A stretch of DNA of 64,000 bases from Cucumis sativus (GCF_000004075.3 NC_026656.2:2170001-2234000); one strand, 5' to 3'; shown: positions 1 to 13,244, counted from the first letter of the stretch. A program made the numbers and translations. Notes: generated by a model from the letters alone, not told the origin.

Positions 1-999
1 TAGGTTTTTACTTAAAAAGAAATTAAAGATATATTATAATGCTCCATGGAACGTATTAGAGCTTCCTTCAATTATAACCTTATGATAACGTAATTATGCG
101 GTTCCTTCTTGTAATAAACTCCTATGTTTGTAATTAATTTAAAAAGATATTTCCACCACACTAGAATTATTAAAATAAACGTACAATCCAAAACTTTACA
201 TAACAATTACATTTACATGTAACTAACATTTTTATAATACCAAATAGTCCAAAATTCAAATTAGAATTTGAGAACCGATGGCTCCTACATTCTCCTGTAT
301 CTCCTACGATCTCACAATGTTATTCTTGTTTGTCTTCAAAATTTAATAGAATAAAATTTGTTCTTAATAATTTTTAAAAATATTTATAAAAAACTAGTAG
401 ATTGAAAATTATTTTAAAAAAATAGGACAATTTTTTTGTTTCTATTGGTTTCAAACTTTTTGTGGGAGACAACTTCTCAACTCACTAAAAATGTTTTTAT
501 CTTTTTTTTATCGTTTTGAACATATTTTTTAACACTCATTTAACATTTTTTTTAATCTTTTCATCTTAAATAAATAACTAATAAAATAAATTGCATTTAT
601 TTAAATAATTTTTGGATGATTGATTTTTTCATTCAGATTAAGATTTACCTTTTTAGTTTTTTTCTTTTTTTTTTTTTGGTATTCTTCTATGTATTTATAA
701 GATAGTTTCATAAATGTTTTATTCTAAAAAGTGTTATGTTTTTTTTTTTTTATCATTACTAACAAAAATTGTATTTTTGTTAAAAAAGACCAAGTAAATT
801 TATAAAAGAAAATAAATATTTGAAGTAATCAAATTTGGTTCCTTGCTAAGATTACATTCAAAACCATTCATTTATTAGTTCTTCCATTGGTAGACATTTT
901 TTTAAATATCATATTAACTAACTGAATTGATAAATTTTAACTTATATATTATTAATTACGTTGACTTTTTTGTCTTTAATTTCAAATTAATTAATTAAT

Positions 1000-1600
1000 T
1001 AATATTTTGATGATAACAAATCTAATTTTTTATTGACAATTTTATTATTTTGAATGGTCCATAAGGTAGAGCTTGAAACAATGGTTTTGACGCATCTTGA
1101 ATCACCAAAATCAAAATTCAAACGAATAAAATATTGCTAAAAGAAGCCTAACGAAAAAAAATACTTGAGATGGTAACGTGGTGACCAAGTATTCAATTTG
1201 AACCAAGTAAAGAAAGTCACTTGAAGTAATGAATGAGTAAACTTTTCACTTCTCAAAAAGTGCAAAAGACAACATTGTTAATCTCTTTAAAGCTTCCAAT
1301 TTTTATTTTTTTCCATCTTGTGATTGAGAGAATTCTTATTGTATTGTGATGATTAATGATTGAGAGCTTCAAATTGTATACTCACTATCTTGGAGAGTTT
1401 TCTTTTGTGTGATTTAACACTTCAACATATTGTAACGATACTCGTGAAAAGAATCGGGTTTGCTCTTGAACCCAAAAAAGGAGCAAGTAGCGATTTGACT
1501 ATAATCAATTAAAATTTCAAGAGGTGCTTGTAAAAGTGGATTAATGTTGAGTTTAACCGACCACTCTAAAATTGAAGTGTCTTTTTCTCTAACCTTTTTT
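1000..1600 (+). mobile_element. Possible degenerate copia-type LTR remnant
   Basis: Near 1005 there is a 'ttttgatgataacaaa' stretch, followed at 1090–1260 by lysine/glutamate-codon-like purine-rich sequence. At 1430–1580 come phrases such as 'gaatcgggtttgctcttgaa' and 'aaccgaccactctaaaattg'. These resemble the body and U5 end of Sirevirus/copia LTRs in dicots. No gag-pol frame, primer-binding site or second LTR is visible, so this would be a solo or fragmentary relic. The call rests on remembered resemblance only. Confidence 0.3.
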
Positions 1601-1804
1601 ATAATTATTTTTCATTTAATTTTAATTACATACTTTCGTTCATATTTTTTTTTATCAATAATGTTATTTAACATATTTTAGAATTTATTTTTATTTTAAA
1701 AATTATCTAATTAATTTAATTTAGATTTATTTGTTAAAAATTTAATTAAACCCTAATCATGTATAAGATTACATCCAACAAACTAATGAATAAACTTTTC
1801 AAAA

Positions 1805-1939
1805 TTTAATCATAAGTAAATTAATTATTTTAAGTCAAACAATTAACTAAAAACAAGCATTAGTGAAATATTTTAATCATAAGTAAATTAATTATTTTAA
1901 ATCAAACAATTAACTAAAAACAAGCATTAGTGAAATATT
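1805..1939. repeat. 67-bp tandem duplication, two copies
   Basis: Two head-to-tail copies with a 67-bp period lie at about 1805–1871 and 1872–1938. Each begins with 'tttaatcataagtaaa' and ends in 'agcattagtgaaatatt'. I saw only one clear difference between them (aag versus aaa before 'tcaaac'), so the duplication is recent. Confidence 0.9.
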
Positions 1940-2390
1940 AAGTGCAAAATGTAAACACATTGTAGGTCCCCTTGAAACTCTAGTAATTATTTGGGTCTTA
2001 AAATTCTCAATGTCATTTCATTTGGATAAACATTTTATAGTCATAAAATGTTTGTGGAAATTCTTTTAGACATTTTTTTTATTAGAAAACTATTATTCAT
2101 GAAATGAAACACACAATTGTTAAAAATGCTAAAAAAAAAATATAGTTTTAATATAAGTAGAGTTGGATAGAAAGATTCTTTTATTAGTTATTCATTTAAG
2201 ATGGAGGGAGAACGAGGAAGGGTAAAAAGAGATCGAGTAGATTTGTCTATTCATAATGCTTTTTTCTCTTATTATCTGTCGAAAACTCACTAGCAGTCAC
2301 TCAAAATAGTATTGTTAAACATGTTTAATTTTGAAGTTAATCATGGAAAAGGAAAGTAGTAACTTTTTATTTTTTTCCAAGTCTTTTTTT

Positions 2391-2426
2391 ACCTTAGTTT
2401 CATGTTTTACCTTAGTTTCATGTTTT
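2391..2426. repeat. 18-bp tandem duplication
   Basis: The unit 'accttagtttcatgtttt' occurs twice in a row. It is a minor slippage-type repeat upstream of the epimerase gene. Confidence 0.85.
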
Positions 2427-3029
2427 TGAGAACTCTTCCATAAAAATGTAATATGATTGATGTATGGAAGTCTTAACCAAGGGAGGTTAACTCAAATGAA
2501 GCTGTTTTACGATTCACTTACCCTAAACTCCAAAGCAAAATTTCTTCAAAAATGGTAAGAAAGTAAGGAACTTTTTGTCTGAGTCCAAGAGAACGGCCGT
2601 TTTAGAATGGGAAGTGCCGTTATCGAGCTAGAGCGATGGGACCATTGCCATTGGGAAGGTAAGAGAGAAAAACTAAAACGAATGGCCTTCTTTTCTCCTT
2701 CACTTCGACCTTCTACTCTATTAATAGCGACCCAGAGCCTGCATCCTCTGCACCACGCCATTCGATTCGACCCTTTTCCTCTTATCACCATTTATCTCTA
2801 CACATTTCATCTTCTTCCCTTGTTGTACCTAGTTCAACCGTCGATTTCTGCCCTTTTTTGCTGATAAAAACACCCAAATTCCCAATTCCATTTTGTGGGT
2901 TTCCTCTACCTTCTTTTCTTCATTTCTAGATTTTCTTCTTTTCGTTTTTTGGGATTTTTTTGGTGTTTTCCCTTCAGATTTAGGGTTTGAATTACTGGGT
3001 TGTTCTTGATTTCTTGTTGTCTTTATTGG

Positions 3030-3145
3030 GTATGTTGTGTTTGTTGGTTTGATTTGTTTGAATTTTGTATGAACTCTTGTTTGTTTCTCTGTCCATGAGT
3101 CGTGAAATTAACCTTCCCTTTTGATGATTCTTCATGTCGGTGCAG
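3030..3145 (+). other. Probable 5'-UTR intron of the epimerase gene
   Basis: A strong acceptor (tgcag) ends at 3145, one base before the start codon at 3147. Coding sequence does not extend upstream, so the acceptor implies a leader intron. The best donor I can see is the gtatgt at 3030, giving an intron of about 116 bases, T-rich as plant introns are. The donor choice is inferred; other GT sites in 2900–3030 are possible. Confidence 0.45.
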
Positions 3146-3146
3146 A

Positions 3147-5441
3147 ATGGGGAGCGCAGGGGAAACCACTTATGGGTCGTACACTTATCAGGAGCTTGAA
3201 AGAGAGGCTTATTGGCCATCGGAGAAACTGAGAATCTCCATCACTGGAGCTGGTGGGTTTATTGCTTCTCACATTGCCAGGCGTTTGAAGAGCGAAGGGC
3301 ACTACATCATTGCTTCTGACTGGAAGAAGAATGAACACATGACAGAGGATATGTTTTGCCATGAATTTCATCTTGTTGATCTCAGAGTGATGGATAATTG
3401 TATGAAGGTGACTGAGAATGTTGACCATGTCTTCAATCTGGCTGCTGATATGGGTGGTATGGGCTTCATCCAGTCCAACCACTCAGTTATTATGTATAAC
3501 AACACCATGATCAGCTTCAATATGCTTGAAGCTGCAAGAATCAATGGGGTTAAGAGGTTTGTTTTCAAGGATAAATTTTCTCAATTCATGGTTTTTTGGG
3601 CATGCTTTAAATCTTTAATGGTAGAGGGTTGGTTAATGTTTTTTTTTTTTTAATCATTTAGGGTTATGGCTTGTGGTTGGGAGGGAGGTGGGGTGGGTCA
3701 GGATTGAGCTAGAAATTTTATAGTGGGAATATTTTGCATACTAAATGTTTGATGTGTATAATCTTTTTAATCTTGGATTGTCTCCTCCTTTGTTGTTGGC
3801 TTTGGCCCTACTAATTGAGGAAGAAAGTACGCAACAAATCATTCTGATGTTCTATCATATGGGTGCAGGTTTTTCTATGCTTCTAGTGCTTGCATCTATC
3901 CTGAATTTAAGCAATTGGAAACTAACGTGAGCTTGAAGGAGTCAGATGCCTGGCCTGCTGAGGTTCATATTTGCTTGTGTTAGTGATTTGGGCAAAAATA
4001 CTGTTAGGAATATGCTTATTAAAACTGTGTTACGTTTGTTTTGTAGCCTCAAGATGCCTACGGTCTGGAGAAGCTTGCTACAGAGGAGTTGTGCAAACAT
4101 TATACTAAGGATTTTGGTATTGAGTGCCGAATTGGGAGGTTCCATAACATTTATGGCCCATTTGGAACATGGAAAGGTAGACCCTAATGCAAGAAATGGT
4201 TATGTTTAATTTGAAATTACCTCTAGACAATTCTTGTGTAAGATCTAGTGTGATGGATTTATTCATATAGGTGGAAGGGAAAAGGCTCCTGCTGCATTTT
4301 GCAGAAAGGCCCTCACTTCTGTAGACAAGTTTGAGATGTGGGGAGATGGTCTTCAGACAAGATCTTTCACTTTCATTGATGAATGTGTAGAAGGTGTCCT
4401 GAGGTAAGAGAGCTCAAATGCTGTAAAATCCGTGTTTAAAATTGTTTGGATTTGATATAATCTTAAGCACACACTTCAATAGAGTCCCAAGGTGAAAAGT
4501 ATTTGAGACATTTTGGGCCAAGCTGGCTGAGGAGTGGGTCATGTGTACCTCAACCTCAAGAGTGTCCCAACGCAGGAGCAACATCTGTTATGAGTATAAA
4601 AAACAACCAGAAAACAAACCATAGTCTTAGTATAACAACTTTTTAGCTTATTGGTTTTATTTCAACTCTTGCTAAGGGAAAATGATCAGTGTAGATCTTG
4701 AATGTAATCTGTATTCTTGATCTGGTTTGTTGTGAACTCGGATGCATGGCTTATTGATTGACATTTTTGTTGAGCAAAGTAACGAATTTGCTTTCCGCCT
4801 CTCTTCTGAGTAGTCTTCTTTTGAGATCATGTTATGAAATGCTGTCGGATGTTTATATACCCTGGCTGCCATATCTTTTCCCACCTTTTCAATTTATACA
4901 AACAACTAAACATCGACTCACCTCTGGATGAGACTAAATTTGTCAAACTAATCTTCTGTTTGCAGATTGACTAAGTCAGACTTCCGTGAGCCAGTGAATA
5001 TTGGAAGCGATGAGATGGTTAGCATGAATGAAATGGCAGAAATCGTGCTTAGCTTCGACGACAAAAAACTTCCAATTCATCACATCCCTGGTCCCGAGGG
5101 TGTCCGTGGTCGTAACTCAGACAACACACTCATTAAAGAGAAACTTGGGTGGGCTCCCACGATGAAGTTGAAGGTAAATTTAGACAAATTAGCCTTTTGT
5201 TTTCACCTTGACGATCAAGAAGTTCTTCCAAACTTAAATCACCTAAGCTTTCCTTGTTCATCATTTGGTTCAATTTTGTATGTAGGATGGATTGAGAATT
5301 ACCTACATGTGGATCAAGGAGCAGATTGAAAAAGAGAAGTCTAAAGGCATTGACCTGACAGTTTATGGATCATCAAAGGTTGTTGGTACCCAAGCTCCGG
5401 TTCAACTCGGGTCACTCCGTGCCGCTGATGGTAAAGAGTAA
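3147..5441 (+). CDS. GME: GDP-mannose 3,5-epimerase
   Basis: This cytosolic enzyme converts GDP-D-mannose to GDP-L-galactose (and GDP-L-gulose), feeding ascorbate synthesis by the Smirnoff–Wheeler route and cell-wall L-galactose. Six exons are read: 3147–3556, 3869–3962, 4047–4176, 4271–4403, 4966–5173 and 5286–5441. All introns are GT–AG, and the joined frame gives 376 residues, one fewer than the Arabidopsis enzyme as I remember it. An extended-SDR Rossmann motif GAGGFIASHIARR starts near residue 34. Catalytic Cys145 (in SSACIYP), Tyr173 and Lys177 (YGLEK) are intact, as is a conserved C-terminal end GSLRAADGKE. The ATG follows a leader-intron acceptor and gives the conserved MGS…YTYQELEREAYWP start. 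Family identity is near certain; exon borders are highly likely. Confidence 0.97.
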
Positions 5442-8400
5442 TTAGTTAGTTAGTTCCAGATAATCTATTCGGCCTGCATCGGACGACCCGAGCTATATAG
5501 TAAATGTTATCAAAAGTTGTTATTTACCCCTCCCCACCTCCTTTCTGTAGTATTATGATGCTTACTGGATGCCCTAAATATGCCTTTCTATTCTATTCAA
5601 TTTTATCACTGCCCTTTCCTCCCCCATCCTAATGATCCTTTAAGTAGGAAATATTATAGTTCTCTCTTTCACCAAGTGGACTATAATAGTTCACATGTTT
5701 TGAACTCCTTGTCTACCGTGTATTATTATTTCAAATTTTTTTTAGTTACCGTATTGTTTATTTGTTATCGCGTTTACTATTTCATATTCTTCTTTGTTGC
5801 CGTAATCTAGTTGTCTTTTTTGTTACAATGTTTTGTTTGCTTGTCTCTAAAATATGCATCAATGATGAGATATTGCTACTCATATTTTCATGTCCCTTTC
5901 GTTGTTGATAGTGATCATAAATTATTTGGTGTCGTAGGTAGGAATGTCAAATCTACAAGAGAGACTAAAATTAAGAAAGACAATCTGTCAAATGAATCAA
6001 GTTGATATTATGAGGTCCACCGTATCTCTTTATTCAAAATTTTAATTTTATTGAATTGTACCAAGAGTGTTATAATATTTATCTATGAATCTTTTTAAGA
6101 TTTTTTTATTCCAACTTGAGTAAGTGTTGCACGTTTTTTGGGTAGGATTTATTTGAAGAATAATGAATAAAAAGGTGTTCTAGATATGTGATCAATCAAT
6201 TCTTTTATATGTCACTCACACACACAAAACTGATAGGATTTTTTAGAAAAAGTGGTGTTAGAATTGTTTCTTTTTGGGTAGAAATTTGTGTAGTTTTATA
6301 GAATTTTTCATTGGTTGATTGAATTGGTGTATCAATCAAATTTAATTTAGTAAAAAGTTTGATTTCATTGAGGTTGTGATTTTGAAGATTTTTACTACCT
6401 CCTTTATTAAAGTTTAGAGGATGAGGTTTAAGTTCATGGTGAAGATTGACTAAAAAAATTCTTGGAAAGAAAGTTCAATTTTTCTTTAAAAAGAAAAAGA
6501 AAAAGATAAAAAAGAGAAACAATTTAGATTCTTATCCAAATTTCAAAACTTGATTTCTCAAAACATTTTAAAAAGAGTAAATAAAATCAAATATTACAAA
6601 ATGGCCAAACAAAAAATGCAAAAAACATTAAAAAAAAAAATGAATCTACACACGAATTTACATAATTCACGAACAATATGTTAGCTACATTAAAAGAGAA
6701 TGTTACCAAATAATGCGTAAATGAATGTCTTTGAGATTAGAGTTTATATATTGTGTTCTTTGTAAACTCTAGTTCATAATCATAAATAACCCTAAATAAT
6801 TAAACACGTAAACTACGAATGTTAAAATAGCAAAACCTCCACGTCAGGGCATTTGAAAAACAAAGAAATTTGTAAATGAGTAATTCTCATAAACTTAGTA
6901 ATAACTTAAAAACATTTTCTCATTCAATGAAACCGTACCTATACAACGAAACAAGTTCTAAATTTCTTCCTTGTTTTTGTTTTTGTTTTGTCTTTTAATT
7001 GATATAGTTTCATAAGAGATTTGAATGAGTGGTTGAATATTTGTGGACTTAAATTTAAAGGGAATTATAGAAATGATAAGGTTGAATTATTAGTTGTAGC
7101 AATGAAAGTAAAATGTGATGGTTTTACTTGGTGTCAATGACTCCACATTTTCCCCATCTGCATGCAGCTTTCTGCTTTATGGGTTCTTACAAAATGATGG
7201 GTACCACCTTTCATATCTCATACTCGGTACCATGTTTTTAACATGTAATATTTCATGCATTATTAGATGTACGAAATTACTATCATATAGAAAAGAAAAA
7301 AAACGTTTTAAAAAAAGTGAGAAGAATCTACCATGCTTGAGCCATTTTGCCAGATACATCCAAATAGATGTGTGTGTGTTTGGTTTAACTTCATAAGAGA
7401 TTTATTTTTCATAGTAAGATTGGTAAAGTGTGTTAAATCAATTTAAATGAACTAATATAAACAATTAAATTCAAGAACGAAAAATTTGTAATTAATTTCA
7501 GGGCAATAAAGTATAATAACAAAATTGAAAAATTAAATAAGAGAAGGATAGAGAAATGGACAGATTTACAAATTTTAATACTCAATAAATCGATCCTAAC
7601 AATACATAAATTTCTCTAAAAAATAATGAAAGCTTTGCGTTTCTATAGAGGATTGAAATTTTGAAATGGTTTTAAATTGGAAATTTGGGAGTGGAGGTTG
7701 AAACCAAATTTAATTGACCTTAAAATTCAAATCAAAGATGGGAAATAAAAGTAGTAAGAGTAATGATAATAATTATAATTAAAAGTTAAGTTAAGATTTG
7801 ATCTAATGTTTGGACACAATTTTAATAAATATATAAACTTAAAATTTTGATAATTTTAAACTTTCTTGCACAATTTTATCAGAATGAATCGAGATCAACC
7901 AAATCTTTTACTTAACTCTCGTCAAAAGTATTTATTAATTTCTCTAGCAAATTGGGTTTACATAAAAATGTCACCAATATCCGTTATTAGGATGGTTCAA
8001 AGTTGTGACTCAAAAATATCAATCAACTCAAGTGTTTGGGTTAGATTATCAACTCATTTGAATTGGATTGAGTTCAAATAGAGAAAATTCTATGAGTTGA
8101 GTTGGTTCACAAGTCCAAACCAATCCATACTTACTATTAACTTTAAAATATAAATACTTTTGCTTATGATACAACTATATACATTTAGGAGCACTTTTAA
8201 TCATAGCAAAATAAATTAAAATATTTACAAACTTTAACAAAATTTTGGATTCTATCTATAGCATGATAAAATTTGTTATAGATTGTTAATATTTTTATAA
8301 AATTTGTTCTATTTGAAAATTACTCGTATACTTATTTATTTATTCACGTTGTTAATTTTAATTCAATATATAAAAATAATTAAATTAAATTTTTATGTAT

Positions 8401-9271
8401 TAACACCTTACTTCATATTAGAACAAACAGTTGAATAAATAACACAACTAACCCGAACCAATCAAAATAAATGTTTCATGGTGGAGTTGGGTTTTTTCGA
8501 CAAAGATTATAAGGTAAAAAAGTTGACAACTCAAACAATAGGATTGAGTCTAAAAAGTCTAAAATCAAAAGTATTCTTTTCAAAGAATTCTATTTCTAAA
8601 TTAGTAGAGAGAAATTGTCTAGAAATAGTAGACAAGATGATAAATAACATTTATTATCTATTTCAAAACAAAATTAAATGAAAGTCTAAATGTGATTCGT
8701 TGGTTTAAATTGACACAACAAAAAGGTTTTGGGTTCAAAACTCCTTATCTACCTAAGTGCAGCGAAAAAAGAGTATACAATTATTTTTTATATGTTTTAA
8801 ATGATAGAAAGCAAAAGTTTAGGGGAGAGAAAATATAAGCTTTCAAAAAATATATGTTTTACCCAACTTAGGTTGACAATCTACTCTGAACCCATTGAGT
8901 ACAAGTTCTCCAAATTCAAATTTTAGATGACCATTTGATCACACCAGACAAAAACTTCACCAAGGAGTACAAGAATTTTGTCAGTAGCATTACAAATTAT
9001 TCCTCACAAAAAAATGTACACAGAAGAAGCAATACCAAATCTCATCTAAATGATGTACTTTTTATACTTTTGATTTTGTATGTCATGGTATAGAACCTAT
9101 CGGCCACATGATGATCAAGGACCTTCAAATTCAGTAATGGTATAATGAAAATGACTATGATATCAATATTATAATTACCTTACCATTAAATGCTCGTACC
9201 TGGTCATAAGAGAATGATGATTGTACTGTAGAAACAACCAATTCTTTAACAGATAATCCGAGCTCCTGATT
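5442..9271. other. Intergenic region between convergent gene ends
   Basis: This holds the 3' flanks of the epimerase and EF-hand genes, which face each other. Small open frames here have no recognisable protein. A member of the dispersed 'nttagcaaaattt…gatag' repeat lies at 8218–8330. Near 8720–8745 there is 'gggttcaaaactcc', which looks like a B-box of a tRNA-derived element but has no convincing A-box partner. Confidence 0.65.
8218..8330. repeat. Dispersed AT-rich repeat, copy 1
   Basis: The segment contains 'aacaaaattttggattctat' followed by 'gcatgataaaatttgttata'. The same wording recurs at about 34400–34470, and related versions occur at 30480–31060 and 56360–57000. No coding content is present. 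Confidence 0.55.
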
Positions 9272-12200
9272 TTACACGGTCGCCACCTTGCTCATTTGTG
9301 CTCCACAAATATCATAATACACAGGACTTGCTTCAAGCTGCTCCACAAATATCTCCAAAATCTCCTTTGCAAGTTTTTCAAGTTGGTTTTTGTCAGATAT
9401 TGAATCACATTTCTCTTTCGCTATATCAGCAAATATTTCATCATAGAGAAGAACAATGGCTTCATTGGTTTCTGTAGGTGGTGGTAAGCCCAGTTCCTTC
9501 CATTCTTTTTCGAAGTAATTCCTGATTTTTTGCAAAGTTGTTACCCCATTCTCTTCTTTATGGGTTCCTTGCCACTGCCAGAGCTTCTCTATGACATCGT
9601 TGAATTGCTTCTCGTCGGTTAAAAGCTGCGACTCATATCAGAAATTACAATATATCAAGAATCAAAGATAAATAGAAAACATAAAGGAAAAGAGCGACAT
9701 AGATTTATGTGGTTAATCATTAACAGTGTGTTGACTATGTTTACAAGTCAGAGAAGACAACTCTAGGGTTAGAGAGTTTATATAGTGCACTTCAGCAAGG
9801 CTCTCGTACTTGGTCCTTCCAAACACCACATACTAGATTCAAGACATTCCGACAAAATACTTTCAACATTGCTCGGTTTCTAAATAAAAGTTAGAAGTCA
9901 AGCCAGGCAAGATGAAAAGTTTATTGACTTCAGATAACAAAAAGAAAAAACTACCGGATCTCATTGTGTATATGTACATTCAGTTTACAATATGTGAAGT
10001 GCAAACTTAATTTAAAATGGGTACACTTCGTGATATCATGAATCACTTGAAAATTAGGGTTGTTCAATAGCAGATCTCTTGCAAGATCAGTTCGGCTTGG
10101 CTGGTTGAGATCAATTTGGATTAGCTCTAGTTCATGTAGAGAATATGGTTGGAGGAGCTAACTGTAGAGCAATTAGACATACATTGGTATGAAATCAGAA
10201 TTTAGTAACTTCAACTCCCGTGAACTGCACCCAGTGGTGGCTACCTTATCATCTTAAGAACAAACGAAAGGAAATTTTCCTCTAGTATAAAACAACAATT
10301 TCCTTTTACATGGTATTATGAGCAATGGATGGTGCTTTGCATCCAGAAGTTGGTCACAAAAGTGCAGAACTTAAGAGGAAAAAGAAACACTGCTGGTTGG
10401 GGCTTACCCGTTTTATTATGTGGTGTTTGATATTTCCAATTCCTTTATCAGTATCTGCTACTGATAGTATGTAATGTTAAATTTACCAAAGTTACTAATA
10501 TGAGTTATCAATTACATCCCTTAAAATGAATCCACAATTTGAATGGATGGAACCCCTTTAGTAAGTACAATGTAGGATGCAGATAAGGCCAGTAAAAAGA
10601 AAAACAATCGAAGAAGATATGCTAATAATGGTATTAAGATTTTACTGCAGTTCCATAGTAAAAATGGGTCTACTACAGTTCCGTAGTTTTCCATAAAGAT
10701 TGGTCCGTTTACTACACTTCTCATATCCAACGTCAAGGAAAAATTATTTTTGAAAGGTGTGTCCAAGGTAAGAAAAGGAATGGCAACATGATTTACCTTT
10801 TTAACCTGAGCTCCATTAGTGATCTTGATATTTTGAATGAAAACATAAGGCTTTTTTGCTAGAGCATCTGCCAATTCTTGAAGGACAGCCTGAAGCACTT
10901 CTGCATATTGAGCTTGACCCAATTCAGTGCTACTCTCCACTTCATGTTTTTGCAAAATGTCACTCAGCAAAGGATATTCTGTTTCACCATAAATATGTTA
11001 CATAGAGAAGTTCGTTGCAAGTGCAAACACGTAATCACTTCAAATTTGAAGTAGGCTGCCTTTTACTAATTAGCTAAAAATAGAATAAATGCTCAAAACT
11101 AAAGTTCTTAAGTCATTAAAGAATTGCTTGAAAGCCATTTCCAGCTTAGGAAAATCCATAAAGAATGTTTTTAAAAAAAAATTCCCATTGATGAGATCTG
11201 ATCTAGATCTCATCTCCTTAATGATACTAAATATTTTAGAAATTCTTACACATTAAAAATGGAGAATATTCATAGTAGTATTAGTATTAATGAGAAGCAA
11301 TATGATTTTTTTTTCTGCAATTGCTAAGAGACTTGTACTAGCATAATAGCCTTATGTAAAATAGTAGCATGATATGTTGAAGATACAAAACGGTGGATAT
11401 AATTGAGCAGAAAATTATGATTTTTCACAAGTAAGGGCTTACCAAGAACTAGATAATTAAAAATAGATTATCACTCTCACTCATTGTATAAGTGTATACA
11501 ATACAATTCTCCATTGACACCAAGTAAGGATGGGAAGTACATTACCAAGAATTAGATAATTGAAAAAGAAAAAAAAGGAAAAGAATGAGAGAGAGGAAAG
11601 TAAAATATGAATAAACCTGAGAGGGGCGGTACGCCCGTTTCCACCCCCATGTGGACAAGAGCATTTTTGATCTCACTCTTCTTGATCTTTCCTTTATCTT
11701 CTGTATCTAAATCAGTGAAGAGAGTCTCGGCTAGCATTGCAAAATCATCTTCATCATCTAAGAAAATGCGCAAAGTGTTCCCATCCAAAATTGATACTAA
11801 AAGAGGATCATCTGGAAACACAAAAACACATTAGTAATGTTCTTCCAAACTATAAATAAATTCAGAGAAAAATATTCAACAAATCAATTACTATATAAAC
11901 ACTGACAAACAGCAGGAACTTAATAGAGAAGTGGATCATCTGGAACAAAAAGATGATCCACGAAAGCAAGCTCAATTTCATGAGCCAGTGCCAACTACTT
12001 ACTCATACTTTTCGTGCACAAACAGACACCATATGACAAAGGGAAGTGCCAGAACATTGTTTACAAAGAAAATACGGTCATAGCAGAAGACACATTACTA
12101 AAATATAAGTTTGAATTATACTCTAAAAAAGGTTAGGAATCATTGGTCACATCACAAGTTAGTCTCACTGTCCGCCAACATTCAAATTTACAAAAAAGTT

Positions 12201-13244
12201 ATACCAACCGGAGTTATACAATCCCATATATTTTTTATTCGAATATATTTTTTTTTTATTTGAATATAACACTGCCCGTGCGTCTAGATGTTGTCATATC
12301 ACTTATCAGATGGCCTTACTGCTTAACATTGGCTGAAATGGCCATATTATTCAAATGTCTCAAAGGAAGTCGTTAGGAATTTATCACTTCTCAGCTACAA
12401 ATCCGCACATTAGGACTCCATCACTTCCTCCTCTATTCAAACCTCTGGTTCCCATAAGATTTCACAACTAACTCCAAGCCTTCCAACCCCTGCTCTGTCA
12501 AGCATATTGCAAGACAGTAGTGCAGACTCAAATTATAGCACTTATCCACAATACCAATTCATGAATTATCTTTATTCTCACCACACAAGCAAAATACAAA
12601 GTTATCAACGCAATCCCCAATCTCTCTACAAGATTAAAATGGTCGAACCAGACAGATATATAATATCTGTACTGAGGTGTATATATCTAAAGTATCAGAT
12701 TATAACATTGGCAATCAACGCCCTATACCTGTCTGAAATCCATTCAAAAGACCAACAGTTAAACCATCAGTTCAATTCCAACAAACTAAAAAAATTCCCC
12801 CTCCACTATTCGCAAGATCTAAAATGTCAAATTCACGAAGAGGAAAAAAGAAAAAAAAAACAGTCAATCATACTTCCTGAGGAGCTGCCAAGAGCTCAGA
12901 CAACGAAATATACAAACATTACGCATTCAAAGACCATACATAAACAACAAGATACCTCGTAAAATATCGGCAATCGCAGACACATAGTCCTTGAGAATCT
13001 GAGAGGCACGTTGCGAAGTGAGCTCGGATCGTCGGAAAGCAACAATGTCGTGGAGACCGATGATATTAAGAGCAGATGATTTGAGAGTCTCCGGCAAGGG
13101 GATCCCGAAGAGAGAGGAGGAGGCTGTGGAATCGGCGAGGTCGAGGAGATGAGCTCCGGTGAGAACAGAATCGGAGAAGGGGGGAGTAAGGTCAATGTCT
13201 CTAAGGTGTGTGCCGTCAAGGACGGTTATTGGACCTTCTGCCAT
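9272..13244 (-). CDS. EF-hand-type calcium-binding family protein, uncharacterised
   Basis: Four exons on the minus strand (12956–13244, 11617–11811, 10797–10978, 9272–9625) join to 339 residues with correct GT–AG sites and phases. The protein has no signal peptide or membrane segment. One EF-hand-like loop lies at residues 132–143 (DTEDKGKIKKSE): Asp1, Gly6, Ile8 and Glu12 fit, but position 3 is Glu and position 5 is Lys, so calcium affinity is doubtful. Just before it is LDGNTLRIFLDDEDDF, and the C-terminal half is mostly helical and charged with no other domain I recognise. From memory it matches plant proteins annotated only as 'calcium-binding EF hand family'; one of these (At5g28830) neighbours GME in Arabidopsis, as here. 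Function is unknown. The 1.1-kb first and third introns hold no coding sequence. Confidence 0.85.

Larger units (their letters stand above)
1..2500. other. Intergenic AT-rich DNA, no gene seen
   Basis: No open frame resembling a known protein was seen. The stretch holds poly-T tracts, a 67-bp tandem duplication, an 18-bp tandem duplication and a diverged stretch around 1000–1600 that resembles plant Ty1/copia long terminal repeat sequence. The last part leads into the promoter of the epimerase gene. Confidence 0.7.

Noticed and set aside
7115-7396. 93-codon open frame with hydrophobic residues
   Set aside because: No conserved motif, AT-driven composition, and no promoter or splice context.
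12507-12962. 151-codon open frame on the + strand
   Set aside because: It lies opposite an intron of the EF-hand-like gene, has low-complexity composition, no recognisable domain and no splice-supported extension. Chance absence of stops is the simpler reading.
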